DNA of 37,937 nt from Rhodospirillales bacterium (GTDB lineage: Bacteria; Pseudomonadota; Alphaproteobacteria; Bin95). Below, one piece after another: positions 18,645-26,312 of the stretch (within the stretch, counting starts at the first letter, position 1; every line of letters begins with the position of its first letter). Under the pieces are notes generated by a model. That model saw only the letters and a program-made list of their open reading frames with translations. It did not search any database and was not told where the DNA came from. The DNA is taken from positions 1 through 37,937 of the forward strand of contig VMCJ01000176.1 of NCBI GenBank assembly GCA_008081395.1, read 5' to 3'. The translations under genes were made by a program, and so were the position numbers.

Positions 18645-19612
18645 TCTACTAAAAATTGGACCTCTCCACCGGCTGATAGTCGGATGGGTTTGGATGCGTG
18701 GGCCTCATAAAGCTCCCCATCAAGAGTGACTTGTCCGGTGTATGTTATTTCATAACTTTCATCTTTGAGACTTTCGTAACCGGGGCTTTGGGGTCGTTTT
18801 GTGTTTCCAAAAAGTAAGGGCAAAATATTAGCAAAAAGTCTTGGTGGCGGTGCCTGGACTGCAGTCAATGGAAGGCCGGATCCATTGCCCCAGAATGGCT
18901 TGGCGCCAAGAGTAAGCTTTTCTAGAGTGGAAGCCATTAAAACCGAATAGCTTCCGTCTAATTTGTGATGTTGATCAAAATCGTTCATTCCGCGAATAAC
19001 CAAAGGAGCTCCGGCTAAAACACCATCTGAAGGATTAAAAACCAAGTTTCTCAGAAGCAAAGGCAATAAGGTTAGCCAAGATGCTGAGCTTCCGACAATT
19101 CCATGACGGTGCAAATTCACTCGGCAAAACTCTATGGCCCTACAAATTCCGATAGCCCCAAAAAACATCCCTACTTGAGGATCAGTGCCACCCATTTTAT
19201 CCATGACACCATCCAAACGAATGGTTTGCCGCTTGACCAATTTACCCTGGCCAGACTTCGCTAAGTTATAAGCGCGGTTGAGGTTATTTTTACCTGTTGC
19301 AATACCTATATCGGCTGCCGTCATATTTGTTGTGCCATCTGGAGTAAGACAGAGGATAGGTTGTCTCTCAAAAGCGTGTCCTGTCAGTATAGCAGTAAGT
19401 GCTGACAGAACTGTCCCATCTCCACCGCTAACTGCAAGGACGTCAAGCCCTGCATCTCCCAGCCTACTTATGGCTGCGGGGAGCTCTGCCAAAGAGGAGG
19501 GCGTCTCTACTAATATTCCTTTTGATCTTAGATAGGTAATGTCTGGAGGTTGTCTCGAATTCCGACGGCTTGCCAGATTTACTAAAGCTCCAAACTTTTT
19601 TGTAGCCTTCAT
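18641..19612 (-). CDS. Diacylglycerol/ceramide kinase-family lipid kinase
   Basis: The 323-residue protein has the DAGK catalytic domain: VNLASRRNSR near the start, the ATP-binding VSGGDGTVLSAL (GGDGT at 63-67), and TPDGTTNMTA near 90-99 where others read PGGTAND. The C-terminal half has the expected beta-sandwich, ending with TLDGELYEA (the DGE motif). It phosphorylates a lipid hydroxyl; candidates are diacylglycerol, undecaprenol-like lipids or ceramide (a Caulobacter ceramide kinase belongs to this superfamily). The ATG at 19612 overlaps the lptG stop as ATGA and has AAGGAG eight bases upstream, which beats an earlier in-frame start at 19633. Coupled upstream to lptG and downstream to the Tam41-like gene. 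Confidence 0.83.
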   Translation of the reverse strand: MKATKKFGALVNLASRRNSRQPPDITYLRSKGILVETPSSLAELPAAISRLGDAGLDVLAVSGGDGTVLSALTAILTGHAFERQPILCLTPDGTTNMTAADIGIATGKNNLNRAYNLAKSGQGKLVKRQTIRLDGVMDKMGGTDPQVGMFFGAIGICRAIEFCRVNLHRHGIVGSSASWLTLLPLLLRNLVFNPSDGVLAGAPLVIRGMNDFDQHHKLDGSYSVLMASTLEKLTLGAKPFWGNGSGLPLTAVQAPPPRLFANILPLLFGNTKRPQSPGYESLKDESYEITYTGQVTLDGELYEAHASKPIRLSAGGEVQFLVE

Positions 19613-20664
19613 CCTGGCTGCTCCTTGAAGCACACCATACTAAGCAAAATTAGAAGCAAGGCGACGGGGGGACCCCACGCACCACTGTAGGGCCCAATGG
19701 CGCCAGACTCAGCTGCTACCGTTGCAAGGTTTTCAAAGACGAAGAACCCAAATCCCGTTAGCAGGGCGAGGGCCAAAGGTGCAGCAACTGACCTGCCACG
19801 AGCCATTTGCCCTGCAAACGGAATGGCCAGCAATAACATTAACGCAGACGAAAATGGTGCCGAGTACCGTAGCTGTATCCAGTGGTCGTAATAGTACTTT
19901 GGTTTTGGACTAATACTGATGGCATCAGAGAGAGACTGCAATTCCTTAAGAGTTAGCTCGGAAGGGTGCGAGGCTAGGGAGGCAAATGAGCCAACAAGGA
20001 TTGCTGGAGACCATTTTACTATATCTACAATTTTTTTGCTCTGGTCGCTCAAATCTAGAATCTCGGCGTTTTGTAGCTGCCAGGTGTCTTCTTTTTTTAT
20101 TGCTGTATGTGCCTGAATTTCAAAGGTTAGTTGTCCTGCGCCGGTGCGTTTGAAAATTGTTATATTCTCAATTTTTGTTTCATTATCCGACACTTTTTCG
20201 ATACGGACGATATCAAGGCCATCTCGTAGCCAGATGGCATCGGTTGGTTGGGCTATTCTTGCAAAAGGTTCTAAGCCCATTGCACGAAGAGTTTGTGCAG
20301 CCGGGGGAACAGCAAATTCACTTACAACAAATATCAATCCAGCTATAGCGAAGGCTATTGGTGACAGAGCCCTAATAGTCCGAACTTGGCTGGCTCCCAA
20401 TGCACCAGCTGCCGCTAGTTCACCAGACCTTGAAAGACCCAATAAAGAAATCAATGCCGCTAAAAGCCCTGTTATTGGGGCTAGTTTTAGGGTCAGAATT
20501 GGGAGCCGTGCAGAAACGTAAGTCAGCACACCACCTGCTTGAGCAGCTTTGTCAGCGTTTGAGAGTATATCCAGGGATATCGCTAGACCTGCAATACTCA
20601 CAAACACAATAATAAAGCTAACTGTAACCCTTGATAGGATATAACGGTCAAGATGCCCAATCAT
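19609..20664 (-). CDS. lptG: LptG-family (YjgQ) permease of the LPS export ABC transporter
   Basis: Inner-membrane half of the LptB2FG transporter, which extracts LPS or a related lipid toward the outer membrane. The 351-residue protein has the layout of the YjgP/YjgQ family: three N-terminal helices beginning LDRYILSRV, a periplasmic jellyroll (about 130-240), and three C-terminal helices. The coupling-helix region contains GELAAAGALGASQVR. It overlaps lptF by ATGA and is itself overlapped by the lipid kinase gene. In many alphaproteobacteria lptFG precedes lptD; here lipid-modifying genes follow instead, so a specialised paralogue is possible. Confidence 0.85.
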   Translation of the reverse strand: MIGHLDRYILSRVTVSFIIVFVSIAGLAISLDILSNADKAAQAGGVLTYVSARLPILTLKLAPITGLLAALISLLGLSRSGELAAAGALGASQVRTIRALSPIAFAIAGLIFVVSEFAVPPAAQTLRAMGLEPFARIAQPTDAIWLRDGLDIVRIEKVSDNETKIENITIFKRTGAGQLTFEIQAHTAIKKEDTWQLQNAEILDLSDQSKKIVDIVKWSPAILVGSFASLASHPSELTLKELQSLSDAISISPKPKYYYDHWIQLRYSAPFSSALMLLLAIPFAGQMARGRSVAAPLALALLTGFGFFVFENLATVAAESGAIGPYSGAWGPPVALLLILLSMVCFKEQPG

Positions 20665-21824
20665 GTTGGCCTCTCAACTTGAGATTTTCTGGCTAAAAGC
20701 TTGAAAGCGGGCAAATAGGGTATGATTTCGAAGCCTACACCACGCCAGGCCCGAATGAAGATAAAAAGGGAAAAACAAAGTAGAGCGCTGTAAAGTGACC
20801 AAATCGACAAAGCTGGAGGGATGGTACCTAAATCCGCCGTCTCCTCAATAAACTTTAAGCTTTGGACATAAACAAGCAAAGTGATGACACCAATTGCTAT
20901 GGATGAAACAGAGCGTTTGCGTCTTCCCGCTATCGCAAGCGGTATCGCAAGTATTGGAATTAAAAGACATGTGAATGCTCTTGCCATACGAGCATTTAAT
21001 TCTGATTCAATGCGATCTGCAGTGAGGTGCGAAGAAGCAGTTTCCATTGCAGCTAATAATTCTGGCCATGTTAACTCTGACTCAATCCAACCTCGAGGTT
21101 TGTATGATCCAAGAAATTTCCTGTCGATTGGCCAATCGAGGTTTCTAAACGAAATTAGAGCAAGCTGACCATCAGGGCTTTCGTCTAATAATTGCCCTTC
21201 TTCAAGACCTATAGCGATATCCCCGTTGGCCTGATTTTCAATTACTGTAGCTTTTTGGGATGTAATGGTTCGATTGGAGCCATTTGTCCCCCGCTGATGA
21301 ACAAAAACCTTTCCAAATCCAAGATCACCCGGCCGCCCGCTTTCAACGATAAAGGTGATGTCGCCAAATTCAGCAAAATTACCTGATTGAAGAGCCTCTG
21401 TAATAGACGAATTAGCAAGATGGAATTTAAGGGTCCGATACTCAAAACGCCCATGAGGCTGAAGATTGCTATGTACCAGGCTTGAAATTAGGGTGAGAAG
21501 GGCTGCAAAAAAGAACGCTGGACGCGCCAGACGGCCCAGTCCTCTTCCTATACTTGCTGTGGCGTCTAGTTCACTTGTATTTGCGAGACGTCGGAAAGCG
21601 ACAAAGCAGGCCACGAAAAGTGCCGCAGGAATAGCAAGGCCAAGATAGTGTGGGATTAAGCTGCTCATGATGTCGAAGACATAGCTAACAGAGCCATTAT
21701 GCTCGCCAACGAGTTCGACAACTCTAATCATTCTCTCCAGCATAAGGAGCAGCATTGCTCCAGCTAACGCAGCTAAGAATGGAGGTATCAGTAGAGCTAA
21801 AATGTAACGATCAATCCGGTCCAT
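20661..21824 (-). CDS. lptF: LptF-family (YjgP) permease of the LPS export ABC transporter
   Basis: Partner of the LptG-like protein in a lipid-extracting ABC transporter. The 387-residue protein starts MDRIDRYILALLIPPF, has helices at roughly residues 10-30, 50-75 and 95-115, a periplasmic jellyroll and three C-terminal helices ending near 360, matching the YjgP/YjgQ fold. The cytoplasmic loop RRLANTSELDATASIGRG carries the coupling-helix glutamate. It heads a four-gene chain joined by 4-nt overlaps (lptF, lptG, lipid kinase, Tam41-like gene). Its promoter should be in the 443-bp gap upstream, which holds a long palindrome. Confidence 0.85.
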   Translation of the reverse strand: MDRIDRYILALLIPPFLAALAGAMLLLMLERMIRVVELVGEHNGSVSYVFDIMSSLIPHYLGLAIPAALFVACFVAFRRLANTSELDATASIGRGLGRLARPAFFFAALLTLISSLVHSNLQPHGRFEYRTLKFHLANSSITEALQSGNFAEFGDITFIVESGRPGDLGFGKVFVHQRGTNGSNRTITSQKATVIENQANGDIAIGLEEGQLLDESPDGQLALISFRNLDWPIDRKFLGSYKPRGWIESELTWPELLAAMETASSHLTADRIESELNARMARAFTCLLIPILAIPLAIAGRRKRSVSSIAIGVITLLVYVQSLKFIEETADLGTIPPALSIWSLYSALLCFSLFIFIRAWRGVGFEIIPYLPAFKLLARKSQVERPT

Positions 21825-22267
21825 TATCTCAACAGTCGTTGTATCATTCCGCTGGGATGCATCCCTTTAAAACTCGCTTGATTTTCTTTGGCCCTGTCAC
21901 TCACCTTCGGGCAGTTAACTGTGGTAATCATTTTTCTCTCAGTCATGTCAAAATTTTTTGACATTGAAAAATCATTTTGGCCGCTGCTCATCTGTCAGAG
22001 TAGGTAGCGCGTTTTCACTCACTTATCAGCACAAGTCTACCTAATAATTGAAGACTTTCATATTTTCAGAATTGTTTATCTTATCGAGTGGTTGAATTTT
22101 CTGGCATCATGCGTGATGGATTAAATAATTGAGAATGCCCTAACTGCCATACCATATGTTTTTAAATGCCAATACGGTCCTTGCACTGTTTGCGTCCGTG
22201 TTCTTCATTTACCCTGCAATGACCTTGGTTTAATACATCGATTTTTAAACTCTCTTGGGAGCTACGT
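21825..22267. other. 443-bp divergent intergenic region of the lipid locus
   Basis: This gap separates the starts of lptF (minus) and the BcerS-like gene (plus). It is AT-rich and must contain both promoters. The most distinct feature is a 20-bp palindrome listed separately. A TTGCAC at 22181 could be a minus-35 for the rightward gene, but I see no good minus-10 at the right spacing. I see no convincing small ORF, tRNA or intrinsic terminator in it. Confidence 0.5.
21945..21964. promoter_or_regulatory. 20-bp palindrome, candidate operator upstream of lptF
   Basis: Arms ATGTCAAAA and TTTTGACAT are perfectly complementary with two bases between them. Each arm carries a TTGACA hexamer on one strand, so a protein bound here would cover potential minus-35 elements in both directions. 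It lies about 120 bp before lptF and about 300 bp before the rightward gene. The regulator is unknown. Confidence 0.45.
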
Positions 22268-23410
22268 GTGCAGGATGTCCGCATCCTCCCAGTTATAGGA
22301 AAACGGGAAAGGCGCGCTTTTCTCGACGTCCCAAAATTCGTTATGTCTAGTGACCCTAATTTTGTCGCACCGTTAGAAATGGAGGTGGCTCAGCGCTTGG
22401 ATGCCAGCAGTCATCCATTTTATGACAACGGGGAGGCAGCGTTCTGGGTTGCGTTTGATTGTGCTGGAAATCCGGTGGGCCGTATTTCGGCGCAGGTCAA
22501 CAATGTTCACCAAAAAAGGTATAGCAACAGAGAAGGTCACTTTGGCTTTATTATTGGCGCTAACAACGCAGAGTTATACAGAAGACTTTTAGCGCAGGCG
22601 GAAGATTGGCTGGTAAGTAAAGGGGTGGTTTCATCGATTGGACCGTTCACCCTTTCGATTAATGAAGAGTCGGGTCTTCTTGTGGATGGTTTTAACACGC
22701 CACCTATGATTATGATGGGTCACGATCCGGCGTGGTCCCAAGAGCATATATTGGCGGCTGGTTATCAACCGGAGAAAGATCTGCTTTCATACATCTATGA
22801 TCCTTCTGGAGGATCATCGAGCCGCCTCTCCTCTTTTGCTGAGAAGTTTCTTTCTATTGATGGAGCTATTTTACGCCCATTTGATAAGCGCAAATTTAAG
22901 CAAGATCTCGCTGCTATTTTAGACATATTCAATGATGCGTGGTCCGACAATTGGGGATATGTCCCAATGTCAAAAGGGGAGATTAATGCGCTTGCCCACG
23001 GTTTGAGGGCTATCGCTGATTATGAATTGATATTGATTGCTGAAATTGCAGGCCGTCCCGTGGGAATGGCCGTGAGTTTGCCTAACGTTAATGAAGCACT
23101 TGCAGGACTAAATGGTGCAAAAAAGCTAGGTATTTTGCGCTTTTTATGGCGTCTTAAAGTTGTTGGTGTGAAGTCCTCCAGAGTATTGTTGATGGGAGTA
23201 AATAAAGCATGCCAAGCTGACATCGCACTTGGCCCAGTGATCAGTATGGCATTGGTTAATGCGTTGATTGAAGCGCATCGCCGCAAGGGTTACCAGCGTA
23301 TGGAATTGTCATGGATTTTGGATACGAATGAGCCGATGCGACGCATTGCCGAGTTTGGTGGAGCAGAGCTCTATAAAACATATAGAATTTTCCGAAAGGA
23401 TCTAACGTGA
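22268..23410 (+). CDS. BcerS-like/YghO-family GNAT-fold acyltransferase (candidate ceramide synthase)
   Basis: The 380-residue protein belongs to the family often labelled GNAT N-acetyltransferase or, wrongly, dATP pyrophosphohydrolase, and related to E. coli YghO. Landmarks I recognise are SSDPNFVAPL near 27-36, ASSHPFYDNGEAAFWVA, GPFTLSINEESGLLVDGF at 125-142 and MIMMGHDPAW at 147-156. Others are IFNDAWSDNWGYVP near 219-232, the LLMGV segment, and a final RIAEFGGAELYKTYRIF. The Caulobacter bacterial ceramide synthase is, to my knowledge, in this family, so the likely reaction is N-acylation of a long-chain base. That assignment is inference. The start is GTG with GGAG six bases upstream. 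Its stop overlaps the next gene as GTGA. Confidence 0.75.
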   Translation: MQDVRILPVIGKRERRAFLDVPKFVMSSDPNFVAPLEMEVAQRLDASSHPFYDNGEAAFWVAFDCAGNPVGRISAQVNNVHQKRYSNREGHFGFIIGANNAELYRRLLAQAEDWLVSKGVVSSIGPFTLSINEESGLLVDGFNTPPMIMMGHDPAWSQEHILAAGYQPEKDLLSYIYDPSGGSSSRLSSFAEKFLSIDGAILRPFDKRKFKQDLAAILDIFNDAWSDNWGYVPMSKGEINALAHGLRAIADYELILIAEIAGRPVGMAVSLPNVNEALAGLNGAKKLGILRFLWRLKVVGVKSSRVLLMGVNKACQADIALGPVISMALVNALIEAHRRKGYQRMELSWILDTNEPMRRIAEFGGAELYKTYRIFRKDLT

Positions 23411-24183
23411 GGCAAAAGTGGACGGCCTTAGTGCTAGCTGCAAGCCGCCCAGGCGATCCATTAGCCATTGCAGAGAAGGTTAGTAACAAGAACCTAGTCG
23501 ACATCAATGGTCTGTCTTCCCTTCAAAGAGTGATCGATGCCCTTAATGAAGCTCCAGCTATTGGCCAAGTCTTAGTTTCTGTTGAAAATCTAGATCTTGT
23601 TGACGAAATCAAGCCAAAACCAGAAGTGCTTAAAGCCTCTGTGCGAGTAGTCGATACAGTTCGCGAAACACTAGAGAAAGTGGGGGCACCTCTTCTTGTT
23701 GTCACTGGGGACCATGCTCTTCTGACTGCAGAGATGGTGGAAACATTTCTCGAAAAATCTACGGAAACTTGCGCTGAGGTCTCTGTGGCCCTTGCTTCCA
23801 AAGATGTGGTGAGTTCGGCGTATCCTGATGTTAAACGAACGTACATCAAATTTGCGGAGGGAGGGTATTCAGGCTGTAATCTCTTTGCTCTTGCAACTCC
23901 CAACGCAACTGGTGCTCTGGATTTTTGGCATAAGATTGATCGTAATCGGAAAAGGCCGTGGGTATTTCTAAAGTCTGTGGACGTCTGGGCCTTTGCACTT
24001 TATGCCTTCAGGCGTCTTACTCTTGATAAGGCCATGGAGCGGCTATCAAAAAAGATCGGTGTTAAAGCTGTAGCAATTAGGATGCCAATGGCCGAAGCCG
24101 CGATTGATGTAGACAAAGTATCTGACTTGTACCTCGTTCGAAAGATCGTTGAACAAAGGCACTCGTCCGTTAAGGGCGCATAA
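23407..24183 (+). CDS. MobA-like NTP transferase domain protein
   Basis: The 258-residue protein has a GT-A type nucleotidyltransferase fold. The N-terminal ALVLAASRPGDPLAIAEKV (7-25) is a variant of the sugar-nucleotide pyrophosphorylase loop LAAGxGxR. KNLVDINGLSSLQRVIDAL follows, and VVTGDHALLT near 98-107 supplies the metal-binding Asp. The classical GxGxRM loop is altered, so it is not an ordinary MobA, and its substrate is unknown. It probably transfers a nucleotide to a phosphorylated alcohol, for example to make a CDP-headgroup. It is translationally coupled to the BcerS-like gene (GTGA overlap, AAGGA six bases upstream), which points to a shared lipid pathway. It ends 14 bases inside the convergent small gene. 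Confidence 0.72.
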   Translation: MRQKWTALVLAASRPGDPLAIAEKVSNKNLVDINGLSSLQRVIDALNEAPAIGQVLVSVENLDLVDEIKPKPEVLKASVRVVDTVRETLEKVGAPLLVVTGDHALLTAEMVETFLEKSTETCAEVSVALASKDVVSSAYPDVKRTYIKFAEGGYSGCNLFALATPNATGALDFWHKIDRNRKRPWVFLKSVDVWAFALYAFRRLTLDKAMERLSKKIGVKAVAIRMPMAEAAIDVDKVSDLYLVRKIVEQRHSSVKGA

Positions 24184-24385
24184 ATGAGTAGTCTTCATCA
24201 CCACTAATATTATTAGCAATGAAAGAGAGTTCATTCTGCGTGTCTTCCACGCTTGTAATTTCGACCAAAGCCTCTGCGGCTGCGTCTAATAAAGCTCTGA
24301 TTATAGCCGCTTTATCCATGTTGCCCGCATCAACCTTTTCAAGAAATCCAGATAACTCAGAGCGGGCAAATTCTGATGGAGTCAT
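24170..24385 (-). CDS. Small acidic protein of unknown function (71 aa)
   Basis: A small gene starting at the ATG with AGGA eight bases upstream, ten bases after the stop of the DUF2889 gene. The product is acidic and predicted mostly helical (SEFARSELSGFLEKVDAG, then AAIIRALLDAAAEALVEI). It ends in a polar tail, with no signal peptide or membrane helix. Its frame continues open to 24574, but that part overlaps the DUF2889 gene and lacks a ribosome site. Its 3' end overlaps the convergent NTP-transferase gene by 14 bases. I do not recognise a family. Confidence 0.6.
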   Translation of the reverse strand: MTPSEFARSELSGFLEKVDAGNMDKAAIIRALLDAAAEALVEITSVEDTQNELSFIANNISGDEDYSFMRP

Positions 24386-24395
24386 AATTTCTTTC

Positions 24396-24962
24396 CTAAT
24401 CTGCTTGTACAGCGGTTGTATTTTTACGCCGCATGATTGGGCTTTCATCCGCGAAAGCATAGCAAGAATTTGGCGGCGGGCCTTTTCGGCGTAAAGCTTC
24501 AGATTCTGACAATCCTTGCTTGCGCAAATTTTGTTCTCGATAAGCAAAAACTGTCTGGAAGGCGGTGGTGCCAACTGGGTAAAGCATTTCTAATAAATGA
24601 GTGCAGCCCTTAGCTCCCCCATAGCGCTCTTTAACTTGATTCATCCAGCCGCCTTTAATTCGAAGCCCCTTGAGGCGTTTGAAGCCCCAGGATGCAGAAG
24701 GACAAACTTCATAGGGACTGTTCCGAGTAAAAGCTTCGGCCTCAATGATATTGAGGCGGTCGTCAACCGTAATTCTGATTGTCATTTCATGAACGGGAGA
24801 ACCAACCTCCACAAGCCCGCGCCAAGAATTCTCAAAAGGGTAGGTTTTCAAATCAACAAGAGTTCCCTCAATATCCCAAAGACCATCATCGCGTGCGTAT
24901 CCACGGCATTCAACTTGACGTGTATGGATTAGGTGTCGTTCTGTTTCGGGGCTTAAAGTCAT
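24396..24962 (-). CDS. DUF2889-family protein
   Basis: The 188-residue soluble protein matches the DUF2889 pattern: ECRGYARDDGLWDIEGTLVD near 19-38, ENSWRGLVEVGSPVHEMTIRITVDD, CPSASWGFKRLKGLRIKGGW, and GCTHLLEMLYPVGTTAFQT. The His/Cys/Thr cluster at the end of this core is conserved in the family, but no biochemical role is known to me. Related genes often sit near catabolic or coenzyme A-related genes in alphaproteobacteria. It is divergent from the FAD monooxygenase gene (gap 126 bp) and precedes a small acidic gene, with which it probably forms a two-gene unit. Confidence 0.82.
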   Translation of the reverse strand: MTLSPETERHLIHTRQVECRGYARDDGLWDIEGTLVDLKTYPFENSWRGLVEVGSPVHEMTIRITVDDRLNIIEAEAFTRNSPYEVCPSASWGFKRLKGLRIKGGWMNQVKERYGGAKGCTHLLEMLYPVGTTAFQTVFAYREQNLRKQGLSESEALRRKGPPPNSCYAFADESPIMRRKNTTAVQAD

Positions 24963-25068
24963 GATGGCCGCAATTCTTTATCTCTCAAAATTGCGCTCAA
25001 GATATTAGGCTTTTTTGTGTGGTCAATGCGACTGACTAAAGGTCTGCTATGATTGTTTTGCATAGTCT

Positions 25069-25074
25069 TATAAT
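25069..25074 (+). promoter_or_regulatory. Candidate minus-10 box of the FAD monooxygenase gene
   Basis: A perfect TATAAT lies 15 bases before the ATG at 25089, which would give a very short 5' leader. The minus-35 position reads GCTATG at 17-bp spacing, a poor match, so an activator may be needed or the site may be spurious. Confidence 0.35.
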
Positions 25075-25088
25075 TATTTGGGATTTTG

Positions 25089-26312
25089 ATGATGCGCGTT
25101 GTGATTGTAGGGGGTGGTGTTGCAGGTTTGGCTCTTGCTTTAGCGCTTAGATCACAGGGTTTGGACTATGTGCTCTTAGAGCAGGCTGCGGAATTTAAAC
25201 CTGTAGGCGCCGGTATTCAGCTAAGCCCAAATGCTACACGAACGCTTCATTATTTGGGAATTTTAAGGCGTTTAGCCCCAAGAACAGTTCAACCGAGGTG
25301 TCATAGGTTTGTCGATTGGGAAACAGGTCGCCCATTATTAACTACTCCCTTGGGAGATGCGGCCCTTGAAGCTTTTGGTCAGCCTTATCTTCATGCCCAT
25401 CGGGCCGACCTTTTGAGAGCAATTCTTGATGAAATTGGAGAGGATCCGCGTATTAGGATGTCTGTTCGTGTAGTTGAAACCGGACAGAACGGTGACCAAC
25501 CCTGGGCAAAAATTGAGGATGGTGAGATTGTTCAGGGTGATATTCTTGTGGCTGCCGATGGTGTCAAAAGTGCAATAAGGGAAGAACTTTTCGAGCCTGA
25601 ACCGCCGCAATTTTCTGGGTGCATGGCCTGGCGAGGGTTAACACCCGCCTCAACCGCTCAGAGGCTTGGCTTTGAAAAAGATAGTTATATTTGGATGGGC
25701 CCAAACCGCAGCATGGTCATTTACTATGTTTCCGGAGGTGATTTGCTCAACTGGATTGGCATTGGTCCATCAGATGGGGACACTCGAGAGAGTTGGACTG
25801 CGCAAGGCACAACCGCGGCAGCCTTAAACGAATACGAGGGATGGCATCCAATGATTCGTGGCTTGATCAAGGGATCTGAGCCCCCTCATAAGTGGGCTCT
25901 CTTTGATAGAAAGTCACTGGATAATTGGGTGCGAGGAAGGACGGTTCTAATTGGTGACTCTGCCCATGCCATGCTTCCCTATCATGCTCAAGGCGCTGCC
26001 CAATCCATTGAAGACGCCTGGGTTTTAGCTCGTCGACTAGTGTTGGCTCCTAATATTGATGAAGCGCTTAGAACTTATCAGATGATCCGTAAAACGAGAA
26101 CTGACAAAGTCCAGGAAGCCAGTCGTGCCGCACAGAATTTATTTCATATGTCGGATGAACAGCAAATACAAAAGCGAAACCAACGCTTTACTTCTATGCA
26201 GACGAGCATTGGCGATGGATTTCCTCCCGGTCAAGAATGGCTTTTCGCATATGACGCAGAAAATGCCGCTGCTCAATCAGACAGTGATTGGCAGCGTTTA
26301 GCATGGAGGTAA
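25089..26312 (+). CDS. FAD-dependent monooxygenase, salicylate hydroxylase-like (group A)
   Basis: Single-component aromatic-ring hydroxylase type, 407 residues, using FAD and NAD(P)H. Visible motifs are VVIVGGGVAGLALALAL (FAD-binding GxGxxG near 8-13), VAADGVKSAIRE (DG motif) and GDSAHAMLPYHAQGA (GD motif near 288). These are in the correct order and spacing for the NahG/3-hydroxybenzoate 6-hydroxylase family. The phenolic substrate is not evident. ATG 25089 has GGGA upstream; a second ATG follows at once. It is divergent from the DUF2889 gene, and its last 15 bases overlap the end of the convergent phosphatase gene. Confidence 0.87.
   Translation: MMRVVIVGGGVAGLALALALRSQGLDYVLLEQAAEFKPVGAGIQLSPNATRTLHYLGILRRLAPRTVQPRCHRFVDWETGRPLLTTPLGDAALEAFGQPYLHAHRADLLRAILDEIGEDPRIRMSVRVVETGQNGDQPWAKIEDGEIVQGDILVAADGVKSAIREELFEPEPPQFSGCMAWRGLTPASTAQRLGFEKDSYIWMGPNRSMVIYYVSGGDLLNWIGIGPSDGDTRESWTAQGTTAAALNEYEGWHPMIRGLIKGSEPPHKWALFDRKSLDNWVRGRTVLIGDSAHAMLPYHAQGAAQSIEDAWVLARRLVLAPNIDEALRTYQMIRKTRTDKVQEASRAAQNLFHMSDEQQIQKRNQRFTSMQTSIGDGFPPGQEWLFAYDAENAAAQSDSDWQRLAWR

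Noticed and set aside
24386-24574. Longer version of the small acidic gene
   Set aside because: This part lies inside the DUF2889 gene in another frame and lacks a ribosome site, while the ATG at 24385 has one.
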